Below, in pieces: positions 8,395 to 16,599 of a stretch of DNA of 64,000 nt; the stretch's first letter is position 1, and every line of letters starts with the position of its first letter. The notes under the pieces were generated by a model, which saw only the letters and a program-made list of their open reading frames with translations, made no database searches and had not been told where the DNA came from. A program made the translations under genes and the position numbers. Source of the DNA: Plantactinospora soyae (GTDB taxonomy: Bacteria > Actinomycetota > Actinomycetes > Mycobacteriales > Micromonosporaceae); NCBI RefSeq assembly GCF_014874095.1, contig NZ_JADBEB010000001.1, forward strand, positions 1,860,001 to 1,924,000, given 5' to 3'.

Positions 8395-9432
8395 ATGACC
8401 ATTCCGGCTTCCCGGCCGGACGTCGGAGGCCTGATCGACCGCTACGGTCGGGCGGCCACCGACCTCCGCGTCTCGCTCACCGACCGGTGCAACCTGCGGT
8501 GCACGTACTGCATGCCGGCCGAAGGGCTGCCCTGGCTGCCGAGTTCCGAGGTGCTCACCGACGACGAGATCGTCCGCCTGGTCGGCGTGGCGGTACGCCT
8601 GCTCGGGGTGCACGAGGTCCGGTTCACCGGCGGCGAGCCGCTGATCCGCCCCGGCCTGGTCGGGATCGTCGCCGCCGTCGCCGCACTCTCGCCACGGCCG
8701 GTGCTCTCGCTGACCACCAACGGCATCGGGCTCGACCGGCTCGCCGCGCCACTGCGGGCGGCCGGTCTGGACCGGGTCAACGTCTCGCTGGACACCCTCG
8801 ATCCGACCCGGTTCACCGAGCTGACCCGGCGTCCCCGGCTGCCCGCCGTACTGGCCGGGCTCCAGGGGGCGGTGGCGGCCGGGCTCACCCCGGTCAAAAT
8901 CAACTCGGTGCTGATGCGCGGGGTCAACGACGGCGAGGCACCGGCGCTGCTGCGCTTCGCGCTCGACCACGGCTACCAGCTGCGCTTCATCGAACAGATG
9001 CCGCTGGACGCCCAGCACGGCTGGGACCGGTCCACGATGATCACCGCCGAGGAGATCCTGGCCGCCCTGCAATCCGAGTTCGCCCTGCTGCCCGATCCGG
9101 TGGAGCGGGGCGGGGCGCCGGCCGAAACCTGGCTGGTGGACGGTTGGACCGATGCCGCCGGCCGGCCGGCCCGGGTCGGGGTGATCGGCAGCGTGACCCG
9201 GCCGTTCTGCGGCGACTGCGACCGGACCCGGCTCACCGCCGACGGTCAGGTCCGGGCCTGCCTGTTCGCGACGGAGGAGTCGGATCTGCGTACCGCGCTG
9301 CGGTCCGGCGCCGACGACGAGGAACTGGCCCGTCGGTGGCGGATCGCGATGTGGGGCAAGCGGGCCGGACACGGCATCGACGATCCCTCCTTCCTCCAGC
9401 CGGTACGCCCGATGTCGGCGATCGGCGGCTGA
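8395..9432 (+). CDS. moaA: GTP 3',8-cyclase MoaA
   Basis: A 345-residue radical-SAM enzyme catalysing the first step of molybdopterin synthesis from GTP. The N-terminal Fe4S4 motif is SLTDRCNLRCTYCMP (three cysteines) and the C-terminal cluster motif is FCGDCDRTRLTADGQ followed by VRACLF. GGEPL and the NGIGLD region are also present, and the protein ends in the conserved Gly-Gly (MSAIGG) that enters the active site. The ATG at 8395 is used; a GTG at 8374 overlapping the upstream stop is possible. It is one base from moaD, so the pair is an operon. Confidence 0.96.
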   Translation: MTIPASRPDVGGLIDRYGRAATDLRVSLTDRCNLRCTYCMPAEGLPWLPSSEVLTDDEIVRLVGVAVRLLGVHEVRFTGGEPLIRPGLVGIVAAVAALSPRPVLSLTTNGIGLDRLAAPLRAAGLDRVNVSLDTLDPTRFTELTRRPRLPAVLAGLQGAVAAGLTPVKINSVLMRGVNDGEAPALLRFALDHGYQLRFIEQMPLDAQHGWDRSTMITAEEILAALQSEFALLPDPVERGGAPAETWLVDGWTDAAGRPARVGVIGSVTRPFCGDCDRTRLTADGQVRACLFATEESDLRTALRSGADDEELARRWRIAMWGKRAGHGIDDPSFLQPVRPMSAIGG

Positions 9433-9433
9433 C

Positions 9434-9700
9434 ATGGACTCGACATCCACCGGAAGGCCCCTGGTCGTACGCTATTTCGCGGCCGCCCGCGCCGCCGCCG
9501 GAGTTCCCGAGGAGACGGCGCCCGGCGGGGGCAGCCTCGACCAGCTCGCCGAGGAGCTGGCCGGTCGGCACGGTGTCCGGCTGGCCACCGTGCTGGAGAT
9601 GGCGAGTTTCCTGGTCGACGGCGTCGCTTGGCATGATCGTCGGGCGCCGCTGCCGCCGGGGGCGACGGTCGACGTACTGCCGCCCTTCGCCGGCGGCTGA
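9434..9700 (+). CDS. moaD: Molybdopterin synthase small subunit MoaD (MoaD/ThiS family)
   Basis: An 88-residue beta-grasp protein ending in the required Gly-Gly (PPFAGG), the site of thiocarboxylation. The family pattern is visible: VVRYFAAARAAAGVPEET, a central VLEMASFLVDGVAW, and LPPGATVDVLPPFAGG. It donates sulfur to precursor Z together with MoaE, which is encoded at 22.1 kb. It lies directly after moaA. No MoeB-type activating enzyme is seen in the window. Confidence 0.93.
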   Translation: MDSTSTGRPLVVRYFAAARAAAGVPEETAPGGGSLDQLAEELAGRHGVRLATVLEMASFLVDGVAWHDRRAPLPPGATVDVLPPFAGG

Positions 9701-9711
9701 GAGGGGCGGAG

Positions 9712-11121
9712 TTGTCCGGGCTGCTGGGCTTCGCTGGCACGTTGGCGCTGGTCACCGGACTGATCCATCTCTACCTCTGGAAGCGACTGGTCCGGGACAC
9801 CACCCGCCCCGGGCGCTGGCGCCGGGCCGGCGGGGTGACGATCCTGGTGCTGGCCCTGCTCACCCCGGCCACCCTGGTCGGCACCCGGGAGGGCTTCTAC
9901 TGGCTGGCCTGGCCGGGCTACCTCTGGCTCGCCGTCATGTTCTACCTGCTCGTCCTGATGGTGACGCTGGAGCTGCCGATGCTGGTGGTCCGGCTGACGC
10001 TCGGCCGACGGACCCGGGCGGCCGTACCCGCCGTACCCGTGTTGGCGGCCCCGACCGGCACCGAGACCAGCGGCACGGAGACCGGCGGCACGCCGGCCAC
10101 GGCCGGCGAAGTGACGGGTGCGGCCGGCGAAGTGACGGGTGCGGCCGGCGAAGCGACGGTGGCGGGCCGCGACGCGACGGGTGCGGGCCGCGACGCGACG
10201 GTGGCGGCCGGCCCCGCGAGCGCGGCGGCGGCGGAGCCGCCGGTGCCGACCACGCCGGCCACGCCCGGGATGCCGGACCATGACCCCGGTCGACGGCTGC
10301 TGCTCGCCCGGGGAGCGGCGATCTTCTCCGGACTCACCGCCACCGGGCTCGTCGGGTACGGGGTCCGGACCGCGCTCGGCCCGCCACAGATCGACCGGGT
10401 CCAGATCCCGCTGGCCAAGCTCCCCCGGAGCATGGACGGGCTGCGGATCGCCACCGTCTCGGACATCCACATCGGACCACTGGCCGGTCGGGCGCACACC
10501 GAGCGGGTCGTGGCGACCATCAACCGGCTCGACGCCGACGTGGTGGCGGTGGTCGGTGACCTCGTCGACGGCACGGTGGGCGAACTCGGCGACGCCGCCG
10601 CACCCCTGCGCGACCTGCGCGCCCGGTACGGCAGTTTCTTCGTCACCGGCAACCACGAGTACTACTCCGGGGTCGAGGAGTGGGTGGTCGAGATCGACCG
10701 GCTCGGGCTGCGGGTGCTCCAGAACCGGCGCCAGGAGATCCTGGCCCGGGGCGGCGTCCTCGACCTGGCCGGCGTGAACGACCCGGCCGGCGAGGGCCTC
10801 GGCGTCGCGGCCGGCCCCGACTTCGACGCGGCGCTGGGCGGCCGGGATCCGGGGCGGCCGGTAGTGCTTCTCGCGCACCAGCCGATCAACGTGTACGAGG
10901 CGGCGAAGCACGGCGTCGACCTCCAGCTCTCCGGGCACACCCACGGCGGGCAGATCGTGCCGTTCAGTTACCTGGTCGGATTGCAGCAGCCGGTCGTCTC
11001 CGGGCACGCCACCATCGACGGCACCCAGCTCTACGTCACCAACGGCGCCGGCTTCTGGGGCCCACCGGTCCGGGTCGGCGCACCACCGCAGGTGACCCTG
11101 GTCGAGCTGCGCTCGGGGTAA
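9712..11121 (+). CDS. Membrane-anchored metallophosphoesterase
   Basis: A 469-residue protein with an N-terminal membrane domain (hydrophobic segments near residues 4-22, 40-58 and 68-92), a low-complexity linker, a further hydrophobic stretch near 195-218, and a C-terminal calcineurin-like phosphoesterase. The metal-binding motifs are in order: VSDIHIG, VVGDLVDG, GNHEYY, LAHQP and SGHTHGGQ. This matches the YkuE/YaeI-type phosphoesterases, some of which act on lipid substrates; that specificity is inferred. It starts at a TTG with a purine-rich GAGGGGCGGAG just upstream and follows moaD by 11 bp. The linker contains five 7-residue repeats (see repeat entry). Confidence 0.88.
   Translation: MSGLLGFAGTLALVTGLIHLYLWKRLVRDTTRPGRWRRAGGVTILVLALLTPATLVGTREGFYWLAWPGYLWLAVMFYLLVLMVTLELPMLVVRLTLGRRTRAAVPAVPVLAAPTGTETSGTETGGTPATAGEVTGAAGEVTGAAGEATVAGRDATGAGRDATVAAGPASAAAAEPPVPTTPATPGMPDHDPGRRLLLARGAAIFSGLTATGLVGYGVRTALGPPQIDRVQIPLAKLPRSMDGLRIATVSDIHIGPLAGRAHTERVVATINRLDADVVAVVGDLVDGTVGELGDAAAPLRDLRARYGSFFVTGNHEYYSGVEEWVVEIDRLGLRVLQNRRQEILARGGVLDLAGVNDPAGEGLGVAAGPDFDAALGGRDPGRPVVLLAHQPINVYEAAKHGVDLQLSGHTHGGQIVPFSYLVGLQQPVVSGHATIDGTQLYVTNGAGFWGPPVRVGAPPQVTLVELRSG
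10102..10206 (+). repeat. 21-bp tandem repeat inside the metallophosphoesterase linker
   Basis: Five units of 21 bp. The first two are identical (10102-10122, 10123-10143) and the rest diverge. They encode A-G-E-V-T-G-A twice, then A-G-E-A-T-V-A, G-R-D-A-T-G-A and G-R-D-A-T-V-A. They lie in the disordered linker between the membrane and catalytic domains; copy number is expected to vary among strains. Confidence 0.85.
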
Positions 11122-11165
11122 GGAAGGGCCCCTTCCTATCGCTTTCCGTATAGGAAGGGCCCCCT
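11121..11165. repeat. AGGAAGGGCCCC-type palindromic repeat
   Basis: A hairpin starting on the last base of the metallophosphoesterase stop codon. CCCTTCCTAT (11130-11139) pairs perfectly with ATAGGAAGGG (11150-11159) around a 10-base loop; the left flank AGGAAGGG repeats the same core. From general knowledge of Micromonosporaceae genomes, elements of this pattern are dispersed in many intergenic regions. It may act as a terminator for the upstream gene. Confidence 0.7.
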
Positions 11166-11186
11166 GTTAACACCCCAGGCCGGCGG

Positions 11187-14100
11187 GTGCGGAATCACAC
11201 TCTCGCGTGGCGACACGCGCTCGCGTACCGGCCCATGACAGGATGCGGCGTGTCTCCGTTGCGCGCCGCACCCGCTGACGGCTCCCTTTCCGGCGCCGTG
11301 CCCTTCGTCGCGGACCTGCACATCCACTCGAAATACTCGCGAGCCTGCAGCCGTGACCTCACGATGCCGAACCTCGCCTGGTGGGCCCGGCGCAAGGGGA
11401 TCAGCCTGCTCGGTACCGGTGACTTCACCCATCCCGCCTGGTACGAGCACCTGCGCGAGTCGCTGCGTCCGGCCGAGCCCGGCCTGTACCGGCTCGATCC
11501 GGAGGTCGAGCGGGACATCGCCCGCCGGCTGCCACCCCGGCTGGCCAGCGTGGCCGAGGCCAATCCGGTGCGGTACGCGCTCAGTGTGGAAATCTCCACC
11601 ATCTACAAGCGAGACGACCGGACCCGCAAGGTGCACCACCTGATCTACCTACCCGACCTGGACGCGGTGGCCCGGTTCAACGCCGTACTCGGCCGGATCG
11701 GCAACATCGGTTCCGACGGCCGGCCGATCCTCGGACTGGATTCCCGGGACCTGCTGGAAATCGTCCTGGAGGCGAGCCCGGACGGCTACCTGGTGCCGGC
11801 GCACATCTGGACCCCGTGGTTCTCCGCGCTCGGCTCGAAGTCCGGCTTCGACGCGATCGCGGACTGCTACGCCGACCTCGCCGAGCACATCTTCGCGGTC
11901 GAGACCGGGCTCTCCTCCGACCCCGCGATGAACTGGCGGGTATCCAGCCTGGACCGCTACCGGCTGGTCTCCAACTCCGACGCACACTCGCCGCCGGCAC
12001 TGGCCCGGGAGGCGACGGTCTTCGCCACCGAACTGGACTACTTCGCGGTACGGGAGGCGCTGCGTACCGGGGACGGGCTGCGGGGCACGATCGAGTTCTT
12101 CCCGGAGGAGGGCAAGTACCACGCCGACGGGCACCGGCTGTGCGGCGTCAACTGGGCGCCGGAGCGTACCCGGCAGGCGGGCGGGCGCTGCCCCGAGTGC
12201 GGCAAGCCGCTCACGGTCGGCGTACTGAGTCGGGTCGAGGACCTGGCCGACCGGCCGGACGGGCACGTGCCGACCGGCGCCCCCGGGGTGACCCACCTGA
12301 TCCAGCTCGCCGAGATCCTGGGCGAGATCAACAGCGTCGGGCCGAAGTCGAAGACGGTCGAGGGACAGCTCAACACCCTGGTCGCCGGGCTCGGCTCCGA
12401 GCTGGACATCCTCACCGTCACCCCGGTCGACGAGATCCGGCGGGTCGGCGGCGAACTGATCGCCGAGGCGGTCGAGCGGCTGCGTCGGGGACAGGTCCGC
12501 CGGACACCCGGCTACGACGGCGAGTACGGCGTGATCACCCTCTTCGAGCCCGGTGAGCTTCCCGGCTCGGGGGGCGGGCACCAGGCCGACACGCTCTTCG
12601 CCGACGCGCTGTTCGACGTACCGGTGCCCCGGCCGCGCGCGTCGACGGAGCCGAAGACGCCCGCGAAGGCGCGTACCGCCCCGGCGCCGGCCACCCCGCC
12701 GGAGCCTCGCCGCCGGTCCCGGGCCAGTGCACCGGCGGCCGAGCCCGCGCCGCCGCTCGCCCCGCCACCGTCGCCGCACGAGCCGTTCGAGCCGATGCTC
12801 GCCGGGATGGAGGAGGTCGGCACCGGGCTGCTCGACCGGCTCGACGCGATGCAGCGGGTCGCCGCCTCCGCGCCGGGCGGGCCGCTGCTGATCGTCGCCG
12901 GCCCGGGTACGGGCAAGACCCGCACCCTGACCCACCGGATCGCGTACCTCTGCGCCGAGCTGAACGTCTATCCGGAGCACTGCCTCGCGATTACCTTCAC
13001 CCGGCGGGCCGCCGAGGAGCTGCGTACCCGGTTGGACGGGCTGCTCGGGCCGGTCGCCGAGGACGTCACGGTCGGCACCTTCCACTCGCTCGGCCTTGGC
13101 ATCCTGCGGGAGAACACCCGCGCCGCCGGCCTGCCGGACGACTTCCGGATCGCCGACGACCTCGAACGGGCGACCGCCCGGGCGGAGGCCGGCGACGACG
13201 ACGCGACGTACGTCAAGCTGCTCCGCGCCGCCGACCTGGTCGACCTGGACGAGTTGGTGACCCTGCCGGTGGCGCTGCTGCGCGACGATCCGGCGCTGGT
13301 CGAGCGGTACCGGGACCGCTGGCGGTGGATCTTCGTCGACGAGTACCAGGACGTGGACGCCACCCAGTACGAACTGCTCCGGCTGCTCAGCCCGGCGGAC
13401 GGCAACCTCTGCGCGATCGGCGACCCGGACCAGGCGATCTACTCGTTCCGGGGCGCCGACGTCGCGTACTTCCTGCGCTTCTCGGCGGACTTCGTCGACG
13501 CCCGGCTGGTCCGACTGACCCGCAACTACCGGTCGTCCGCGCCGATCCTGGCCGCCGCCGTGCAGGCCATCGCGCCGACCACGCTGGTCCGCGGCCGGCG
13601 GCTCGACCCGGCCCGGCTGGACCCGGAGGCGCCGCTGGTCGGCCGCTATCCCGCCGCCTCCGTCGCGGACGAGGCCGACTTCGTGGTACGCACCGTCGAC
13701 GAACTCGTCGGCGGGTTGTCGCACCGGTCCCTGGACTCGGGGCGGATCGACGGCCGGTCGACCGAGGTGTCGTTCTCCGACATCGCGGTGCTGTACCGGA
13801 CCGACGCCCAGGCGGCGCCGATCCTGGACGCGCTGGCCCGGGCGAACATCCCGGTGCAGAAGCGCTCGCACAACCGGCTGCGGGACCGGCCCGGCGTATC
13901 GGTGATCACCCGGGAGCTCCGGCACGCCGACGGGCTCGGTGGCTCGGTCGCCGCCCGGGTACGGCTGGCCGGGCAGGTACTCGCCGAGCGGCACGCCGCG
14001 CCCACCCTGGACGCGACCGGCGGCGTCGGCCCGGACGACATCTGGGCGGCGGCGGAGGTGCTCACCCCGCTGGCCTGGCGCTGCGGCGACGACCTGACGC

Positions 14101-14492
14101 TGTTCCTCTCCCAGGTGTCGACCGGGGCCGAGGTCGACGCGCTCGACCCCCGGGCGGAGGCGGTCACCCTGCTCACCCTGCACGCCGCCAAGGGCCTGGA
14201 GTTCCCGGTGGTCTTCCTGCCGGGGTGCGAGGACGGGCTGCTGCCACTGCGGTTCCCCGGCTCGACCCCGAGCGAGGACGACGTGGCGGAGGAGCGCCGG
14301 CTGTTCTTCGTGGGGCTGACCCGGGCGCAGGACCGGCTCTATCTCAGCCACGTGGGCCGACGACTGCGGTACGGCCAGGAGCGGGACTGCGTACCGTCGC
14401 CGTTCCTGACCTCGATCGACGCCGGGCTGTTCGAGCGGCTCGGCGACACCGCCCCACGCCGTCCGAAGGACCGCCAGCTACGGCTGATGTGA
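11187..14492 (+). CDS. Endonuclease-Q-like PHP nuclease fused to a UvrD/Rep-type SF1 helicase
   Basis: An 1101-residue two-part protein. Residues about 40-455 match endonuclease Q, which nicks DNA 5' of deaminated bases and abasic sites. PHP metal ligands are all visible: ADLHIHSKYSR (44-47), GTGDFTHP (77-83), SVEIS, KVHHLIYLP, VPAHIWTPW and SNSDAHSP (262-269). Then come a cysteine-rich segment with C319, C335 and C338, and the family's closing GYDGEYGVITLF. A Pro/Ala linker (about 460-535) leads to a complete SF1A helicase: AGPGTGKT (571-578), FVDEYQDVDATQ, GDPDQAIYSFRGA, LTRNYRSS, LHAAKGLEFPVVFLPG and FFVGLTRAQDRLYLS. The GTG at 11187 is the longest start; ATG 11235 is likely too. Inferred role: recognition and unwinding of deaminated DNA in repair. 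Confidence 0.88.
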   Translation: MRNHTLAWRHALAYRPMTGCGVSPLRAAPADGSLSGAVPFVADLHIHSKYSRACSRDLTMPNLAWWARRKGISLLGTGDFTHPAWYEHLRESLRPAEPGLYRLDPEVERDIARRLPPRLASVAEANPVRYALSVEISTIYKRDDRTRKVHHLIYLPDLDAVARFNAVLGRIGNIGSDGRPILGLDSRDLLEIVLEASPDGYLVPAHIWTPWFSALGSKSGFDAIADCYADLAEHIFAVETGLSSDPAMNWRVSSLDRYRLVSNSDAHSPPALAREATVFATELDYFAVREALRTGDGLRGTIEFFPEEGKYHADGHRLCGVNWAPERTRQAGGRCPECGKPLTVGVLSRVEDLADRPDGHVPTGAPGVTHLIQLAEILGEINSVGPKSKTVEGQLNTLVAGLGSELDILTVTPVDEIRRVGGELIAEAVERLRRGQVRRTPGYDGEYGVITLFEPGELPGSGGGHQADTLFADALFDVPVPRPRASTEPKTPAKARTAPAPATPPEPRRRSRASAPAAEPAPPLAPPPSPHEPFEPMLAGMEEVGTGLLDRLDAMQRVAASAPGGPLLIVAGPGTGKTRTLTHRIAYLCAELNVYPEHCLAITFTRRAAEELRTRLDGLLGPVAEDVTVGTFHSLGLGILRENTRAAGLPDDFRIADDLERATARAEAGDDDATYVKLLRAADLVDLDELVTLPVALLRDDPALVERYRDRWRWIFVDEYQDVDATQYELLRLLSPADGNLCAIGDPDQAIYSFRGADVAYFLRFSADFVDARLVRLTRNYRSSAPILAAAVQAIAPTTLVRGRRLDPARLDPEAPLVGRYPAASVADEADFVVRTVDELVGGLSHRSLDSGRIDGRSTEVSFSDIAVLYRTDAQAAPILDALARANIPVQKRSHNRLRDRPGVSVITRELRHADGLGGSVAARVRLAGQVLAERHAAPTLDATGGVGPDDIWAAAEVLTPLAWRCGDDLTLFLSQVSTGAEVDALDPRAEAVTLLTLHAAKGLEFPVVFLPGCEDGLLPLRFPGSTPSEDDVAEERRLFFVGLTRAQDRLYLSHVGRRLRYGQERDCVPSPFLTSIDAGLFERLGDTAPRRPKDRQLRLM

Positions 14493-14577
14493 CCGGCCGG
14501 CTGCCGGTCGCTCGTTCATGACCGCCCGGCTACCGGTCGCTCGTTCATGACCGGGCGGCTCGCGGTCGCTCGGTCGA
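14491..14577. repeat. 29-bp tandem repeat, three copies
   Basis: Three imperfect 29-bp units beginning at 14491, 14520 and 14549 (core CCGGTCGCTCGTTCATGACC). They fill the short gap after the EndoQ-helicase stop and run into the last codons of the convergent DMT transporter gene, so part of its C-terminus (E-R-P-R-A-A-R-S) is repeat-encoded. Confidence 0.75.
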
Positions 14578-15555
14578 CACGACCAGCGCCACGCCGACCA
14601 CGATCACCGCTCCGCCGAGCAGCACCTGCCCGGAGACCGGCTCGGCGAGCAGCAACGCGCCGAGCGTGACCGCGACCACGGGGTTCACGTAGGCGTACGT
14701 CGCCACCAGCGAGATCGGCGCATGGTGCAGCAGCCAGACGTACGCGGTGAAGGCGACGAGTGAGCCGGCCACGGTGAGGTAGCCGAGCGCCAGCCACGAT
14801 CGGGTGGAGACGCCGGCCAGGTCGAGGCCGCGCGACTCGCCCCGGGCCACACCGAGTACGGCCAGCGCGGCGGAGCCGGCGAGCATCTCGTACACGGTGG
14901 CGACGAACGGGTCCGCCGGCATGCTGAGCCGGCCGGAGAGGAACGACCCGACGGACCAGGAGACGGACCCGCCGACCACGATCAGCGCCCCGACGATCGG
15001 CGCCGCACCGTCGCCACCGGTCGGCAGCACCAGCAGGACCAGCCCGACGAAGCCCACGCTGACGCCGAGCAGGGTGGGCAGGCGCGGCCGGTCGCCGGTG
15101 CCCGCCCGGAGCAGCACCACCAGGAGGGGCACGATGGCGACGAAGAGGGCCGCCACCCCGGAGGAGACCGCGATCGAGGGCGGTAGCGATTCGGCCAGCA
15201 CCACTCCGCCGTTACCACCGGCGAGCAGGAGGACTCCGACCAGCGCGGCCGAACCCAACTGGCGCCGGTTCACCCGCAGCCCGCCCGGACCACGCCGGAG
15301 TCGGAGCACCAGCGCGAGCAGCGCGGCGGCGACCGCGAACCGGGCCGCCGCCGAGAGCAGCGACGGAAGGGTCTCCACCGTGATCCGGATTCCGAGGTAG
15401 GTGGAGCCCCAGACGACGTACACGATGGCCAGGGCGACCCAGATCAGCGCCGCCCGGTTCGGCGCCCCGGCGACGGAACCGGTCGACCCCGCCGGCTGGC
15501 CGACCGGGGCGGCGCGAGCAGGCAGGATTGGCGCGGTTCCGGGAGGTGAGCTCAT
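14545..15555 (-). CDS. DMT superfamily transporter (EamA family)
   Basis: A 336-residue integral membrane protein with about ten hydrophobic segments arranged as two EamA halves, beginning IWVALAIVYVVWGSTYLGIRI (the family's first helix) and ending in a last helix around VLLGGAVIVVGVALVVS. EamA carriers export metabolites or amino acids; the substrate cannot be assigned. The start ATG lies at 15553-15555. It is divergent from the first LppU-like gene with 85 bp between starts, and convergent with the EndoQ-helicase gene. Confidence 0.9.
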   Translation of the reverse strand: MSSPPGTAPILPARAAPVGQPAGSTGSVAGAPNRAALIWVALAIVYVVWGSTYLGIRITVETLPSLLSAAARFAVAAALLALVLRLRRGPGGLRVNRRQLGSAALVGVLLLAGGNGGVVLAESLPPSIAVSSGVAALFVAIVPLLVVLLRAGTGDRPRLPTLLGVSVGFVGLVLLVLPTGGDGAAPIVGALIVVGGSVSWSVGSFLSGRLSMPADPFVATVYEMLAGSAALAVLGVARGESRGLDLAGVSTRSWLALGYLTVAGSLVAFTAYVWLLHHAPISLVATYAYVNPVVAVTLGALLLAEPVSGQVLLGGAVIVVGVALVVSTERPRAARS

Positions 15556-15640
15556 TGGGGGCTCAGGCTACGGTGGCCAGAGCAACCCCGTCGAAGGCGA
15601 GTGGCGAGCCTCTCACCGCTCTGTACCAGGAGGACAGTCG

Positions 15641-16447
15641 ATGGCCAACTACGGACCGCCCGGCGGGCCGTATCCCGGCCCTGGGTCGGAGCCGTGGCCG
15701 GACCGGAACCGACAGGCCGATGACGAGTACGGCCAGCCGGCCGACCCCTGGGGCGAGCACGACCAGCCTGGCGGCCACGGCCAGTGGGGTGGTGGGCAGC
15801 CGTCGGCACCGCCGGCAGGCTCCGGGTCCCCGGTCGGCTACCCCGCCGATCCGGCGGCACCGCACCATCCGGGTGGGTCCATCCCCTTCGCCGCGCCACC
15901 GGCGGGCTGGACGCCGCCGGTCGGTTCCGACCCGGTCTGGGCGCCCCCGGCTGGGGATCCGAACTGGTCCACCTCCGCGCCCGAACCGCCCCCCAAGGGT
16001 CGGGGAGGCCGGGTGTTCGTCGGAGTCGTCGTCGCGCTGGCCCTGCTGGTGGTCGGTGGCGCGGCCATCGGCGTCTACCTGTTCGGACCGGACCAGCCGA
16101 CTCCGGCCGCCGAGCCGACCAGCGGGCCGACCGCCGGACCGGCCGACCCGCCCACTGCGGCGACCCAGCCGGTACCGACCAGCGCGGCACCCAATCCGTC
16201 CACCGACGCCCGGTTCGTCAAGGCCGGGCAGTGTGTGGCGAACGAGGGCACCGAGGCCGCGCCCAAGCTGGCCATCACCATCTGCGCGCCGCAGACCTTC
16301 GAGGTGCTGGCCCGGTACAACGGCGCCACGACCGGCGCCACGGATGCCAAGGCCAAGTGCGCGAAGGTGCAGAACTACACGAACTTCTACTTCTTCAACA
16401 GCGAGTTGGACGAACTGGACTTCGTGCTCTGCCTCAGGAAGCGATAG
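15641..16447 (+). CDS. LppU/SCO3897-like membrane-anchored protein (first copy)
   Basis: A 268-residue protein with a Pro/Gly-rich cytoplasmic region (residues 1-125), one transmembrane helix (VFVGVVVALALLVVGGAAIGVYLF, about 128-151), a Pro/Thr-rich spacer, and an extracytoplasmic domain of about 80 residues starting FVKAGQCVANEG and ending LDFVLCLRKR. Four cysteines in that domain (GQC, TIC, AKC and LCL) could form two disulfides. ATG 15641 has AGGAGGA 6 bases upstream. The next gene encodes the same C-terminal domain, so they are tandem paralogues. Function is unknown. Confidence 0.8.
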   Translation: MANYGPPGGPYPGPGSEPWPDRNRQADDEYGQPADPWGEHDQPGGHGQWGGGQPSAPPAGSGSPVGYPADPAAPHHPGGSIPFAAPPAGWTPPVGSDPVWAPPAGDPNWSTSAPEPPPKGRGGRVFVGVVVALALLVVGGAAIGVYLFGPDQPTPAAEPTSGPTAGPADPPTAATQPVPTSAAPNPSTDARFVKAGQCVANEGTEAAPKLAITICAPQTFEVLARYNGATTGATDAKAKCAKVQNYTNFYFFNSELDELDFVLCLRKR

Positions 16448-16599
16448 CTTTCGAGGCGGTTCCGTCCGTTATCCCGAGAATGCAGCGGAGGTTCCACCAC
16501 CCGCCGCCGAGTACGACTCCGCGCCCACCCCGCGGCTGTGCCGGCCATCCCAGGTTCCGTACGACCACCCGGAACGCGCGGCCCCGACCCTGGAGAACG

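Noticed and set aside
11649-14351. A 900-codon open frame on the minus strand
   Set aside because: It lies opposite the EndoQ-helicase gene; it has no domain and reflects the GC bias of the real gene.
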